Of a stretch of 64,000 nucleotides of DNA, positions 1-11,160 are shown piece by piece (the first letter of the stretch is position 1; every line of letters begins with the position of its first letter). The stretch spans positions 15,793,517 to 15,857,516 of the forward strand of contig OX235263.1 in NCBI GenBank assembly GCA_944472135.2, given 5' to 3'. The stretch is from Trichobilharzia regenti (lineage: Eukaryota > Platyhelminthes > Trematoda > Strigeidida > Schistosomatidae). The translations under genes were made by a program, and so were the position numbers. The notes below the pieces were generated by a model that saw nothing but the letters and a program-made list of their open reading frames with translations, did no database searches and was not told the origin of the DNA.

Positions 1-320
1 ATGCAGAAATAGTGTAAAACTCATTTGTCTGATTGATGGCTATGCAGGTAGAGAGAGAGAAGAGAAGGGGATATAAAGGCATATATATATGTGTGTATAT
101 TCTTTCAGTCAAGTTTGTTTATATATCATCTATACGTTATTCGATGAAAATAAGCAATAACATTTGACAGGTTTACTCCATAGGGGAAAGTAATCAGACG
201 TTAGGAAAAAAAAGCATCATGTTTATCTACATAATAATTGCTTATTTGTAATTTTTTTTGTAATGCCCACTTAGTATTTTCTTCCAGCCTATCTCAGTGA
301 GAAAAGTCATCCAAAAAGTT

Positions 321-346
321 TTCTCTCTCTCTCTCTCTCTGTCTCT
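321..346. repeat. (TC)n microsatellite
   Basis: A run of TC dinucleotides, one of several short simple repeats in the first kilobase. Bases 1-840 otherwise show no recognisable gene or element. Confidence 0.85.
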
Positions 347-545
347 TGACACTTAACTGTTTTCCATTCACTTCAAGACAAAATGTATCTGATGTTTTCC
401 CTCACTACTATTATTATTATTGATAACAGTCTTGTCCATCTAGTTTATTGCATTTCGATAGTAGGAGGAATTAAATAAGAGAAAAAAGACAAGAATAAAT
501 TTGATAGGGGACATACTTTCGTACGAAAAGCGTGTGATGTCAGCA

Positions 546-572
546 TATACATATATATATATATATATATAT
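546..572. repeat. (AT)n microsatellite
   Basis: Uninterrupted AT dinucleotide run. A second AT run lies at 787-806. Confidence 0.85.
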
Positions 573-842
573 CTTGCTTAGGGCATTTTTAAAATAATAA
601 CTATAATCTTAGTAGTCTGAAAGATAATTACTCCGACGATTTCAAAATTTTAAGGAAAAAAAGGGACTTGTTCAGTTTTTAGAGCTGAAGGCATTCAGTA
701 CTTGTGTAATTTGACGTCTGTTCTGATATGGTCGACAGAAAAGTGAAAAGAGTAGTCACAATAAATTTTGACTATAGTTGATTTCAATATATATATATAT
801 ATATATTAATTATTCTCGAAAAATAACCATTTATTCATAAGT

Positions 843-1605
843 AAAACACAGTTTTTGTTCAGCGAAGAAATTTCTTTTCAGCGATTTCATTTTCAAGCTG
901 TACAGTCGTCAAGGATAGATTATCGCTTTTGTCCACATCTATGTGCATTTACTCTTTTACTTGCTCTTGTGGAGCTGTTTATATTGGACGTTGTAAGCGT
1001 AATCTCCGAAAACGTGTAGCAGAACACTATCCGGTTTGGTTAATGAGAGGCGAACGTAGAACTGCAAAGTCGTCTATTTGTGATTACCTGTTAGAGTCTG
1101 GTCATTTAGCTCCACGTGATTCATCTTTCAAAGTTATCTACATGGCAAAATCGAATCGATCCAAAAGTTTACGTTTTCTTCACTTATGCATAACCGAAGC
1201 TTTAGCTACACATGAACAGAAACCTAAATTATGTGTTCAAAAACGTTTTGTCAAACCCTTTTTGTTTACCTTGGTCATAGTAATGTTCTTTCTAGTTTTT
1301 ATTTTATTTTACCACTTGAATTCTTTCCACTTCACTTCACATTTTCATTCTTATTGTAATCGTACTCCTAATTTTCAAAATTTTTAGACAACACTTGACA
1401 TTTTTGTTACAGAACAATCTTTAATATTTTTGTAATTTATCCACTTCAACTCTACCCCTTATAACTTTTATCACATATATACGTATATTAACTGAGCAAT
1501 TATTTAGTGCCACTTAATAACCTTTTTCTGTAATATAAATACGACTGTACAGCTTGAAAATGAAGTCGTTGAAAAGAAATTTCTTCCCTGAACAAAAACT
1601 GTGAT
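843..1605 (+). mobile_element. Penelope-like element fragment bounded by inverted terminal repeats
   Basis: About 70 bases at 843-915 reappear as their reverse complement at 1541-1605. Shared landmarks are the octamer CTGTACAG, the block AGAAATTTCTT and CAGTTTTTGTTC. The endonuclease end of a Penelope-like element lies between the arms, reading on the plus strand. Terminal repeats of PLEs are known to occur in direct or inverted orientation, so this looks like one 3' end flanked by a reversed partial copy. No reverse transcriptase is left. Confidence 0.7.
929..1390 (+). pseudogene. GIY-YIG endonuclease domain of a Penelope-like element (partial)
   Basis: The frame opens into a zinc-finger-like and GIY-YIG segment: CSCGAVYIGRCKRNL followed by RVAEHYP, then a histidine-containing helix (LESGHLA) and the usual C-terminal signature EALATHEQKPKLCVQK. 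This is the single-strand-nicking endonuclease that follows the reverse transcriptase in PLE proteins. No start can be assigned: the methionine at 929 lies inside the domain and everything upstream is missing. Similarity ends near 1260. The last 40 residues, rich in F and L, look like read-through of 3' untranslated DNA. The frame is open but is only the tail of a gene. Confidence 0.75.
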
Positions 1606-1619
1606 ATTAATTATTCCCA

Positions 1620-2150
1620 TAGTAGAATTTAGAACAACACCTGCTTAAGCGAACAGTATTGTTGTTTTCAATTCGATCTCATCAGGCTTACCTCGAATAT
1701 GCCTGCATAACTTTACAAATAGAAATTCAAATATTAACCAATCATGATGTTTCGTCTATAGGATAATACGAGGGTAAATATAAATTGTGCAATTAGTCAT
1801 AACAGTAGTAATGATAATAATAATAATGGTCTTATCAATAATAAGGATGAAAAAACGAAGCAATCTGTGATAACACGAATAATGAAAAAAACAGCATAAT
1901 TACACAAACAAATGTTCAGGTTGAATTAGTGGTCGATAAAGGCCAAGAAAAATAAATGAACCGATTAAGTAATACAAGACTGGCTGTAAGGGAAGTAAAT
2001 GAGACACGTTTTTAATGAAGATGTGATAAGATTAAGGGATGATAAGAAAGAGGTTGAAAATATAAACAAGAGGTGGTTTAGAAGTCATTGGTTAGTCATG
2101 TCGTAAAAGGCCAAGGGAGGGAGAGATAATGGCTGTACGAACTTCTTTTG
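1620..2150. other. AT-rich spacer, probably 3' untranslated DNA of a PLE
   Basis: No coding signal seen. Interrupted AAT/GAT triplets near 1800-1840 and 2040-2150 resemble the DNA found downstream of other PLE endonuclease fragments in this window, for example near 47.8 kb and 44.1 kb. It may therefore be the tail of the minus-strand PLE at 2155-2680. Confidence 0.4.
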
Positions 2151-2154
2151 AATG

Positions 2155-2680
2155 CATAGTTTTGGTTTAGTAGTTCGAATGCCTAACGCCTCACGTCTAT
2201 TTGAAAGATTCGGTAGGATACGATGAATTGCTTTGAAGGCTCTCGTTTTCTTGACTTTAAATGTGACAAAACTGAGCTACAGATTGTTTTTGTCTGTCTT
2301 TTGACAAACTACAATGGCAGATGTTTACTAACACGTTGGCTAAGCTGTCTAGTAGTGCGACCAACATAACTGTCACCGCAGGTGCAGTTCAATTGATAAA
2401 TGCACATATATGTGGCAGAACTATCTAGCTTATCCTTCGTTTGAGTCCCGATCATTCGTCAGCTAGAGAATGACAAACATAGGTATGCTGCGTAAAATGT
2501 TCTACGTATACTCCTTGAAAGTCTTTGGAATAAAATCTCACTAGGTAAGTCACCATTAAATTGTAACTTAATAAATACAGGTTTCTTACGTACACTCAGA
2601 GTCTCAGGTTTTCTCTCAGATGTTTTCAAATGTTTCTTTATGAAACTACTCATGTAGTCCATCTCTATCAAGGAATCATG
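2155..2680 (-). pseudogene. Penelope-like element, RT-endonuclease linker and GIY-YIG domain (broken)
   Basis: Two minus-strand frames join here. The upstream one (2459-2671) carries the linker, with PVFIKLQFNGDLPSEILFQR and RTFYAAYL. After a frameshift near 2455 the endonuclease reads CTCGDSYVGRTTRQLSQRV followed by SKHLPL and a stop. The C-terminal KxxLCIQKK-like tail is recognisable near 2160. The frameshift and stops show it is dead. It resembles the linkers near 25.8 kb and 48.2 kb. Confidence 0.7.
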
Positions 2681-2811
2681 AATTTATTTAAATTCCTTCT
2701 GTCATCCGTACATATCTTTCTTGCTCTCCTCGCAAGACATTTAACAACATTCCTTTTATAATTCTATATGGTTGTTCTGATAGTCAGACTCACTTACAAG
2801 TTCTAAATTTT

Positions 2812-2903
2812 TTATTATACTTGATTCCACATAGTATTTTTGGTACAGGTATGGAATTTTCAGCATGTGATATCGGTAGCCAAAATTTGTGTATGAGGAA
2901 CGT
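2812..2903 (-). repeat. SINE family 1, 3' fragment
   Basis: Only the LINE-like 3' tail of family 1 survives: the block with TTGATTCCACA, TTTTTGGTACA and TGGAATTTTCAGCATG on the plus strand. The tRNA-like head is missing. Confidence 0.7.
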
Positions 2904-3049
2904 ATATGAATTTCCATAATTTTTTGACAACATTTGGAACCTCACTCATCTGCTGCAAGTACTCTAGGGAAGTCATAGTGAAACAAATCATAAGGATAAT
3001 AAAGATCTCGCAGACTATTAGTATACACATTTTTATATATATGTTCGTC

Positions 3050-3285
3050 GATGGCCCAGAGGTATAATGCTCGCTAACTCCGCATGTGGTTTGGGATTCA
3101 ATTCCCGACCACAGACGCACACCTTTACTTCGCTAAGCCAGGAATAAGGCCGGTAAAGAGGAAAGGTCGGACATGAGGCCAGCAAATCCATCCAGTAAAT
3201 AAATAAACACCGCTGCTACAAAAATTTCAAGCCCCTAGCTCGAATCCCTATGTTCCACTGGGAGCGTGAAGGAATGATATATATA
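3050..3285 (+). repeat. SINE family 2 (tRNA-like head, RTE-like tail)
   Basis: A degenerate tRNA-like head (box B region GGGATTCAATTCCC) is followed by the family body, with CTTCGCTAAGCCAGGAATAA and GGACATGAGGCCAGCAA. The tail reads CCCTATGTTCCACTGGGAGC and resembles the 3' end of RTE-type LINEs in this window. An AT-rich stretch follows at 3278-3290. Confidence 0.75.
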
Positions 3286-3459
3286 TATATGTTTGATAAG
3301 AGAGAGGTTCCTCGTATAAAATGGACACTCTTGTTGTTAGGTTGGTAATGGACCAGTGATAATTGCATAAATAGCGAAAAAACACTGTGATTATAGCTCA
3401 CAAATTAGTAAGATCAAAATTATTTCATTTTTTATTTTTTTAATTTTTTTATATTTTTG

Positions 3460-3640
3460 ATTACGGCTTGATTCCACACTGTATTTTCCGTACAAGTGTG
3501 GAATTCTCAGCATGGATATTAGTAGCCCGAATTTCGCAGGCCGACCATAGATATCAGGAGTGCGTCCGCAGGGGACCGCACCTCGGACCATGTGCATGGT
3601 AGACGAGAGTCCCAACCACTGTGCCACAGACGCACATTCT
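3460..3640 (-). repeat. SINE family 1, near full length
   Basis: On the minus strand it reads tRNA-like head (box A region TGGCACAGTGG), the ACCATGCACATGG block, the GGTCGGCC body and the LINE-like tail ending GTGTGGAATCAAGC. Box B is damaged in this copy. Confidence 0.8.
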
Positions 3641-3902
3641 GTGCTAATGACGTGGAATGAAATAGCAGTGATGTGATATAGTGAGCAGGATCCAAAAAGT
3701 CGAATACTAAGTCCAATATGAAATCTAAGCGAAAAATCAGTTAGAGGGATGAGACAAAATGATATTTACAGAAGGCAGAGTATTACTAAGGCTAGAGTTA
3801 CCAGGTTATTTCAAGTTCCACGATGAATTTATTTTGAACACATAGGTCGGGTTTCAGTTGATTCATGGGGACACCTTCAACCAACTGAAGATGTCTTGGT
3901 CT

Positions 3903-4125
3903 GTTTTGTCTGTTAGTTACAGGATTTCATCATGAGCTGACATTAGTTATGAACCATTGGAAAACCTAGGAGTACTGGACATCGGTTTCGTCCTAGTTTT
4001 GGACTCTTCAGCAATACGCACACACCGGGATTCAAACCCAGGACCTTCTGGTTACAAGGCGAGCTAGCTGGTATACCATTAAGCCACTAGGACCCAATCC
4101 AATTGCGCTATGTTGTGAATCGGCA
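3903..4125 (-). repeat. SINE family 3 with hammerhead motif, left arm of a head-to-head pair
   Basis: On the minus strand the element has a tRNA-like 5' part with box B-like GGTTTGAATCC, a hammerhead motif and a tail with ATGTCAGCTCATGATGAAAT. It faces the plus-strand copy at 4150-4350, separated by only a few tens of bases. Confidence 0.75.
3972..4017 (-). ncRNA. Hammerhead ribozyme motif (SINE family 3)
   Basis: The conserved core is intact: CTGAAGA (plus 4005-4011, fitting CUGANGA), GAAA and a GTC cleavage triplet (plus 3978-3980). Helix II is GTCC/GGAC. Helix I is GTATTG/CAGTAC, six pairs with one G-U. Helix III is only the A-U and C-G pairs next to the cleavage site. All required core nucleotides are present. 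Whether it cleaves in a transcript is inference. Confidence 0.65.
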
Positions 4126-4149
4126 TAAGTAAGAATTCATGGTATATTG

Positions 4150-4350
4150 TATCGTGTTCAAATGGCTCAATGGTCTAAGAGCTCGCCTTGTAACCAGAAG
4201 GTCCTGGGTTTGAATCCCGGTGGGTGCGTATTGCTGAAGAGTCCCAAACTGGGACGAAACAGTCGTCCAGCACTCCCAGTTGGTTTTCCTATGGTTCTCT
4301 AACCAATGTCAGTTCATGATGAAATCCTGTAACCAATCAAACCCTACAAA
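4150..4350 (+). repeat. SINE family 3 with hammerhead motif, right arm of a head-to-head pair
   Basis: A box A-like TGGCTCAATGG starts at 4163 and a box B-like GGTTTGAATCC lies at 4207-4217, which is tRNA-like pol III promoter spacing. A hammerhead follows, then the family tail AACCAATGTCAGTTCATGAT. The GTCCTGGGTTTGAATCCCGG block is shared with the left arm. Confidence 0.78.
4229..4272 (+). ncRNA. Hammerhead ribozyme motif (SINE family 3)
   Basis: Core CTGAAGA (4234-4240), helix II GTCCC/GGGAC (4241-4245 with 4251-4255), GAAA (4256-4259) and cleavage triplet GTC (4265-4267). Helix I (TATTG with CAGCA) has one A-C mismatch. Helix III is minimal with an AGTC loop. Confidence 0.62.
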
Positions 4351-4489
4351 CTAGCATTTGAATTGTCTGTTAGTTATTTTGAATGCTACTAATGCGTCCA
4401 CTGATCTTATGTCTGTTATACTGTTTAATTATTACTTCCTTGGGGTCAGAATACAACACTGAGCTTCAAAAACACATCTACAATTCGTT

Positions 4490-4925
4490 TTGTTTTCTGC
4501 TGTTCTTTCCATCTGGATTCACCATTACCCATAATCTCTCATCTCCTCCTCAAATACATCATCTCTACTATGTCACTATGACAACCCATTCATCGCTTCC
4601 TAATGGGATTCCACTTTGACAGTGGCCTGCACTGAGCACATCGTCATTTGACAGCCTCTCCAAAATATGCCCAGTAATTCAACATCCATTTTCTTCTAAA
4701 TATATGTTGAATAATCAGCTCTTGCTTTTTAGTTTCTTACGAGCCAGTCAGAGTTTCTTGTTGCTGATCCTTTCTGGCTGGTGATCAGTTGGCCATCTGA
4801 TCTTCAACATGAGGCCAGCTAAGGTGGCAGTGGTCGATTAAAGTCTGTAAACTTTTGAAAATCCTTTTTGTGACACGCAGTGCAAGTTTCTAATCCATAT
4901 ATAGAAGAACGCAGTCATGTCTGTT
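4490..4925 (-). pseudogene. RTE-like LINE, C-terminal RT fragment
   Basis: The minus strand carries the C-terminal part of an RTE-type protein, the region that reads KIRWP-like in better copies. Stops interrupt it. It lies back to back with the plus-strand copy starting at 5075, which suggests a 5' inversion or two separate insertions. Confidence 0.6.
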
Positions 4926-5074
4926 AGGGATGGGTTCAAAGTGTTCGGTTGCTTTAATCGAGGGCTGTTTGGCACATGAACAAAAAGAATCTGGCAAAGT
5001 CCTTTCTTTCTGCTAGCCCGACGTAGCTGAATTCATGTATTTTTAAACTTTCAGTAGAATCAAAGTAAGTATTA

Positions 5075-6279
5075 TTGTTCATCATCATGGAAAAAACCTT
5101 GGAATATCAGTCACCTCTCTGTCTCAATTTCATCGACTTTGGAATGGCATTCTACAGCGTCGATCAAGAGGTGATTTGGCAACTACTTCGCTACTACGGG
5201 ATGCCACCGACAATTATACATTTCATCCAACAGTTGTACGACAATGCTGGATGCCAAGTAATCCACAGCAGGAAACTTACGGAATCCTTCGAAGTGAAGA
5301 CAGGAGTAAGATAGGGCAGGTTGGCTGCCTACTATCGCCAATGATTTTCCTGATTGCAGTAGATTGGATAATGCGACAGACAGCGGCGGGCAATGAGGAA
5401 ACAGGCATTAGATGAACCCACACAAAATGAGACTTGGAGGATCTGGACTTCGCTGGTGATATATGTCTGATTTCTCAAAAACATAGGGAAAACAGAGGTG
5501 ATGAAGACTCCCGAGCAACACCAACACCAGGAGCGACAGCAACAACAACACACAACAATCACCATAAATGGGAGAAGTCTGAAGGAAGCAACCTCCTTTT
5601 ACTGACCTATCTGGGAAGCATCTTTTCAATTACATGCGGAACAGACGGGGATATCAAGGCACTCAGGTTCGGAAAAGCAAGACAAGCTTTCATTCCGCTC
5701 AAGTCTGTGCGGAGGTCAAAAGCACTCCTCAGCATGAAAATGAAAATAAGATCCGGATTTTAAACTCCAATGTGAAGTCAGTCAGTGCTACTGATTATAC
5801 GGATCAAAGACTTTGCGCGTTATAACGAGCACCTCAAACAAACAACAGACCTTCACCAAACTGCTAGCTGTCTTTGCTCAATACTTCGCTCAAGATAAGA
5901 TGGCCGGCTGGCCAGAAAAGATCAGCAACAGGGAGGGATCTCTGGCAATGAGCGAACCAACCCGGCAGGAACCTATTATGCAACAAATGGGCAGGAAGAA
6001 ATGGAGATGGATTGGCTGGCCATACTCTGAGGAAACAAACCATCAAGTAACATCACACGCAACGCAGGCCATCACTTGAGTCTAACCCGAAAGGGAAGCG
6101 GCGAGTTGGTCGTCAGTGCGAGAGTGATATGGAGGAGGAGGAGGTGATACGAAGAGGAGATGAAAGCATGTGGGCAGACTTGAAGTCAGGTGAAAACTGT
6201 AGCAGAGGACCGGAAGCAATGGAGACGCGCGGCTGAAGTCCTATGTTCCTCTAGGAATGAAAGGAAACAATAATAATAA
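5075..6279 (+). pseudogene. RTE-like LINE, 5'-truncated reverse transcriptase, broken
   Basis: It starts inside the RT fingers/palm at LNFIDFGMAFYSVDQEVIW and continues with LIQQLYDN-like and SFEVKTGVR motifs, then a frameshift to LLSPMIFLIAVDWIMRQT. The palm motif normally read FADD has become LDFAGDICL at about 5445-5470, so a catalytic aspartate position is altered. Later frames carry the thumb and C-terminal region (KIRILNSNVKSVSATDYTD). It ends with the RTE 3' signature CCTATGTTCCTCTAGGAA and AAT repeats. At least three frameshifts. Not functional. Confidence 0.75.
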
Positions 6280-7025
6280 GTATTATTGTTAAAACAGGTG
6301 TATTAGTGTTAGAATATTTTTGTTCGTTTATTTGCTGCTGGCAGTGACTTTTTCTCATTTGTTGTGCATTACACACTCGTAATACATTCCCAGTGTGAAT
6401 GTGTAGAGGAGAAAAAAACTATTGCACATCTGAGATTTGTATTATTCACGTTTTTTCTTTCTTTTGTAGACTAAACATAAGTTCACAGTGGACAAAAACT
6501 ATATCCTTTTGCGATAATTCCTCTTTGTTAGAAAATCAAGTCATTTTTCAGTTGTTTTAGAGTGATAAAGTTTGTAAACATGATGACCAAAGAGAAAAAT
6601 GGTGGATTTTCATTGATAAAATAAACAGCGCAGGGAGAGAATATAGAGATAATAATAATAATGTTTCAGACCAAATAAATATTTGATAAGCATATGAATA
6701 ATGAAAAACAACAATTTGAAGTTTAGCTATGCTACATGAAGACGTTAGATGAAATATTCGTTACACTTTAGTTGGTTGGTTGAAATATGTTTATACTGCA
6801 AGTAATAATGACAGTAATGGAGAGAGAGATATATAACAAAAGTAATTGCACGATCCATAACTTCCATAAGAAACATGACAACTGGGGAATAATATTCTGA
6901 GGTGATTTTCTACTAAAATAGAGAAAGCGAAAGCTAAAATTGTTCAGTTAGGATTTAAATCGTAATAACAAGTAAAATACGATCTTTACTGTTTTCAGTA
7001 TGGAAGTCAAAAAAATATATATAAT
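6280..7025. other. Stretch without recognised feature
   Basis: AT-rich DNA with short frames only. I see no element signature, tRNA-like box or terminal repeat here. Confidence 0.5.
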
Positions 7026-7029
7026 CAAG

Positions 7030-8272
7030 AAAGAAAGCATTGATAGACTTCGAGAAGGCCTTTGACAGCGTTGATAGTGAAGTAGTTTGGAAACTACTAT
7101 GTCGTGTGGCGCCCAAATATTCATCAACCTTATTCAAGAAGCTGTACGATGACGGCACATGTCAAGTGATGCACAACGCAAAACTCATTGATGCGTTTAG
7201 AATAAACACAGGAGTCAGACAAGGGTGCCTGCCTATTATCACCAATGATATTCCTACTTGTAGTGAACTGACTGGATTATACGTCAGACAGTGGGAAACG
7301 AGAAGACAGGGATATCCTGGATAGACGTGAAGAACCTAGAAGACCTGGTTTTTCGCATGGACGATTTATGTCTGATGTCACACAAAATCGAAGACTTACA
7401 AGTGAAAATCGACAAACTGGTCGAAGAATCAACCGGCGAAGAAAGGACTCCAGATGAACATAGACAAGATGGAGGTTATGAAAATAACCAACCGACAACA
7501 ACAACAACAACAGTAGCAGCAACATTCAGTGCGAATCACTATCAACGGGAGAGATTTGAAGGAGGTTACTTCATTCACTCACTTATCTAGCATTGAGCAT
7601 TGTCTCAACTACAGGAAGTCGTAACAGACGAGGATTTCAAATCGAGAGAGAATCAGGAAGGCGAAAAACACAAACATTCACCAAACTGAAACCTATCTGG
7701 AAATCTTCGTCACTCAGCCAGGATCAACAACAAAATTCAGTCGCATTTTCAATACAAACAACGTCAAGTCAGTCAGCTCTTCTACACGGATGAGAAACTT
7801 GGTGGGCGGGTCACAAAGAATATTTCCGACAGGCTATTGCAGATCACACCTTTATCAACAACTGTCTTCGCTCTATACTGAAGATCAGATGGCCGAGCCG
7901 GAAAGAATCACCAACAAGAAACTATGGGAACCATCAAACAAAACAAGAAGGAATCGCCTAACAAATATCGAGGGAGAAAGTGAAGATGGATGGAGATGGA
8001 CACTTGCTGAGGAGGCATCGCGCTGGGCAACATCGTGCGCGCGTCAGGCCATTGCTGGAGTGGAACCAGGCCGAAAAGGAAGCGGGAGTGGGACACCAGT
8101 GCGTGGGCGACATGGAGGAGATCGTGTGAAACAGTATGTTGAGTTGAAACATTATGGACTAACATGGATTCAGGTGAAAAGTATAGCAGAAGACAGGAGT
8201 GGCAAGTGGAGACGTGGAGCTGAAGCCCTATGTTCCACTAGGAACCCAAGGGAACAATAATAATAATAATAA
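7030..8272 (+). pseudogene. RTE-like LINE, 5'-truncated reverse transcriptase, broken
   Basis: Begins at IDFEKAFDSVDSEVVWKLL, a textbook RTE palm start, and continues through TGVRQGCLPIITNDI. After a frameshift come DLVFRMDDLCLMSH (the FADD position reads FRMDD), the VDKF-like linker and the C-terminal EDGWRWTLAEEASRWATSCARQ segment. It ends AGCCCTATGTTCCACTAGGA plus AAT repeats at 8255-8272. This subfamily matches the copy at 20985-21757. Confidence 0.75.
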
Positions 8273-8279
8273 AAGCATT

Positions 8280-9260
8280 GAGTTGTAATCTGTGAATGTT
8301 TGGCATGCGATTCGCCCCCACTAAATGTAAAATGATTCCACATAACTGGACTACATCGAATCCTAGCTTAGAAATATGAAGTAAAGTGGTAGAGCGTGTT
8401 GACCACACTTACTTCACTTATTTGGGAAGTTGCATCAGCCAACGCCGGCGGGTTGATCGGTGATGAAATCTCTGCACGGATATAGAAGACTAGTTTCGCA
8501 TGTACCAGTTTATTCCGTCACTGGCTTAGTGGACGTGATATCCGGCTAGCTGTAAATCAATGGACGTGTGAACTGCTCAACAGTACTCTCTGTCCTGCTT
8601 TATAAATGTGAGTGAGACATTGCCATCAAGGGTAGAATACATGAAAAGACTAGTTGTCTTCGATCATAGATGCCTGAGTTCTATTTCCTGTGTGAAGTGG
8701 TATAATAGGGTGAGAAATATTGGGGTTAGGCATCGGTCGAGTGTTAGGTAAAGAGGGGAAATCAATTGACGAGATTTTTAATCTACATTGATTGAGTGAG
8801 ATGGTTAAGACATGTGCTGCTCATGCCTCAAGCATCGCCTGCCTCGACAATGGGCAATGTTAGCTGACATAGCTTGAATCAGGTTGAAAAAGAGCTAGAG
8901 TGGTGGTCAAACCAAAACGTGGCTTGATCAGTCAGTGAAATCCACAATAGTTAGTTTAAGATGGCCACGTAGGGAGGTGTAGACTTCCTGGTTGGGGTCC
9001 TCGGGACGGTGAAAATCCATGAGGGCTGGAGACATTCGACGACACGGCTCAAAATCTTTCTCACTGTTGCAGATGCATCCACTGGTTATGACTCACATTA
9101 TCCAATAAAACCATATTGTTCCTCGATATTACTATTCTTTTAACCTTATGTCTCTGCTTGCTCTATCTATTTAACATTTTGTTTTACATTATTCTCTTGC
9201 TTTGTGTGCTATATGTGGGGAGTGTGTCATTTCGAACTGTTGCACATCTGTGCAAAGTTC
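8280..9260 (+). pseudogene. LINE family B (RTE-like), C-terminal and 3' UTR relic
   Basis: Broken plus-strand frames contain RVEYMKRLVVFDHRCLS and a tail with MAQN/MHPL-like residues. The DNA blocks GGGGTCCTCGGGACGGT, TCCAATAAAAC and TTGCACATCTGTGCAAAGTT recur at 25010-25320 and, inverted, at 60885-62225. That defines a second LINE family, distinct from the AAT-tailed RTE copies. Confidence 0.6.
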
Positions 9261-9269
9261 TGTATTGAA

Positions 9270-10797
9270 ATCAGTCAGGCAAACTACAAGAATAACTTAA
9301 AAGCTTTTAGAGAAGCTTTGGAGAGACCAAAATTTAAGTTCAGTTCTCAAAACCTAAAAGACGACACTACAATTGATACAGGGGAGAAACTAAAGACATT
9401 GTGCGGCATCAACAAGGAACCCTGAGAGGTGGGACAATGGAAGTCATTGAAAATTATGTTAGAGGAGACCTGTATAGCTGCATTCAGAGGGAAGAAGCAG
9501 CAAGACAAGCAGTGGCACTATACGGAGGCATGGAGGCTAAGAGAAGAGATGGAGGATGGTGACGACGCTGTATTCAGTCTACAATATAATGAATAAAGAT
9601 GTGACGAAGAGTGCTGCAAGAGACAAAGAACAGTTCTACGACACATTAAAGACTGAAGCACAATATGCCTCAGGTAACAGTGACCTGAGAAAACTGTATC
9701 GCATAACCAGGTTAGTGTGTGCAAAAAGGCAAACACAGATGAAACACAGATGAAAGATGTTCAAGGGTTGATAACTTTGAAGGAATCTTGAACCGACAGC
9801 CACCTGCTACGCATCCATAAATATCCCCAAGAGACATAGAACTGATTGTGAACACTCATTCCCTCCAAAAAAGAGGCACAAGTTTCGAATGTAATAGAGT
9901 TATTGAAAGCCGGCTGGGAAAACAGAAGGGCTAGATGGAGTTCCTTTAGAAGCACTGAAAACAGATCTCAAGACTTCAGAGGTGCCTACTGTTTGAAACG
10001 AAGGTAACCTTGTAAATTAACATAGGAAGATGAATCAACTCTATGCAAAACTGGCACGGAATCATACTGATGTCGATTTCAAGCAGACTATTAAGTGAGG
10101 CCATCCTTGAGAGATCAAAGTATGCTTTAGACGCAAGACGGATGAAGATACTCGCTGATCAAGAAAAACAAGCATCATTCACTACAGAAGGGAGAAATCC
10201 AATTGAAGTCTCTAATTTAAGCACCCCCGTTCCAACTAATAGCGACACGGATAAAGATTTCAAAGGTAAATGACTAGGAAAGCATGGTAGGGATTCATTA
10301 CACTGAAATCTGTGTGCAAACACTACAACACTCAGCGTACAGAACAAGAATCAAATTTATAACCTTAATATCGCGTCAGTCCCACTATACAGTTTACAAG
10401 CTTTTGTTGGACGCTCAATGGAGAACATTGTCAGTGGACTTTAGATTTCTTATCGACAGCTTGCTTTACTTTATACTGTGGAATAGATGATCACCGAAGA
10501 GGATTAACAACTAGGAACTCAATAAGTGCAACTAACCAACCAACAAATTACTGTCTTCCATGTATGGAAATGAAAATGGTGACATTTAAAAAAAATACGC
10601 TAAGGTGGCAGGTTCTCGAGTCGAATAAGAACAGGAAATTTGGGCGAGTTTGACATCCCAAAATTACATGTAGGTGATAGTATAATGTGAAAATAAACGC
10701 TAGCTGAAACAGAGTGCAGAGATCAGGCTGAAATCGGTATGTGCTAGTGAAGCCCTGGTTTTCACTCGGAGTCTAAGGGAATAATAATAATAATAAT
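9270..10797 (+). pseudogene. RTE-like LINE, endonuclease-RT linker and early RT, with 3' end
   Basis: A broken plus-strand reading carries the long linker typical of RTE proteins (AFREALERPKFKFSSQNL, AQYASGNSDLRKLYRITRL) and then early RT motifs (LNRQPPAT, the GPDG-like GKQKG region, EALKTD). Most of the RT is deleted: coding similarity ends near 10200. The family 3' end reappears only at about 10600-10797, with AAT repeats at 10779-10797. Several stops and frameshifts. Confidence 0.6.
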
Positions 10798-10914
10798 GCT
10801 TTTTAATTTACGATATTTAGCTAACAAATAGTTTATTCGTGATGAATAAAGGTCATAACAGGATTTTGGCCAATCAAATATTTCACTGGCACTCAGTAAC
10901 ATGATCACAAACAA

Positions 10915-11120
10915 ACTACAGACCTTCATCAATAGCTGTCTTTGCTCAATACTCAAGATCAGATGGCCATAAAAGGTCAGCAATTGGAAGGGATTGCTGA
11001 GAGCCAAGTAACCAGGAACCGACTGTGCAACGAGTATGAGGGGAAAAAACAGAGGTGGATTGGCTATACTATGAGAAAAAAAAAAAAAAAAGATAAAGCA
11101 GAGGAAAAAATAAAAAAAAG

Positions 11121-11160
<40 letters not shown>

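Noticed and set aside
843..920. Hammerhead in the inverted terminus at 0.84 kb (and its relative at 23.88 kb)
   Set aside because: The order CTGA...GAAA could not be completed. No paired helix II and no cleavage triplet in place.
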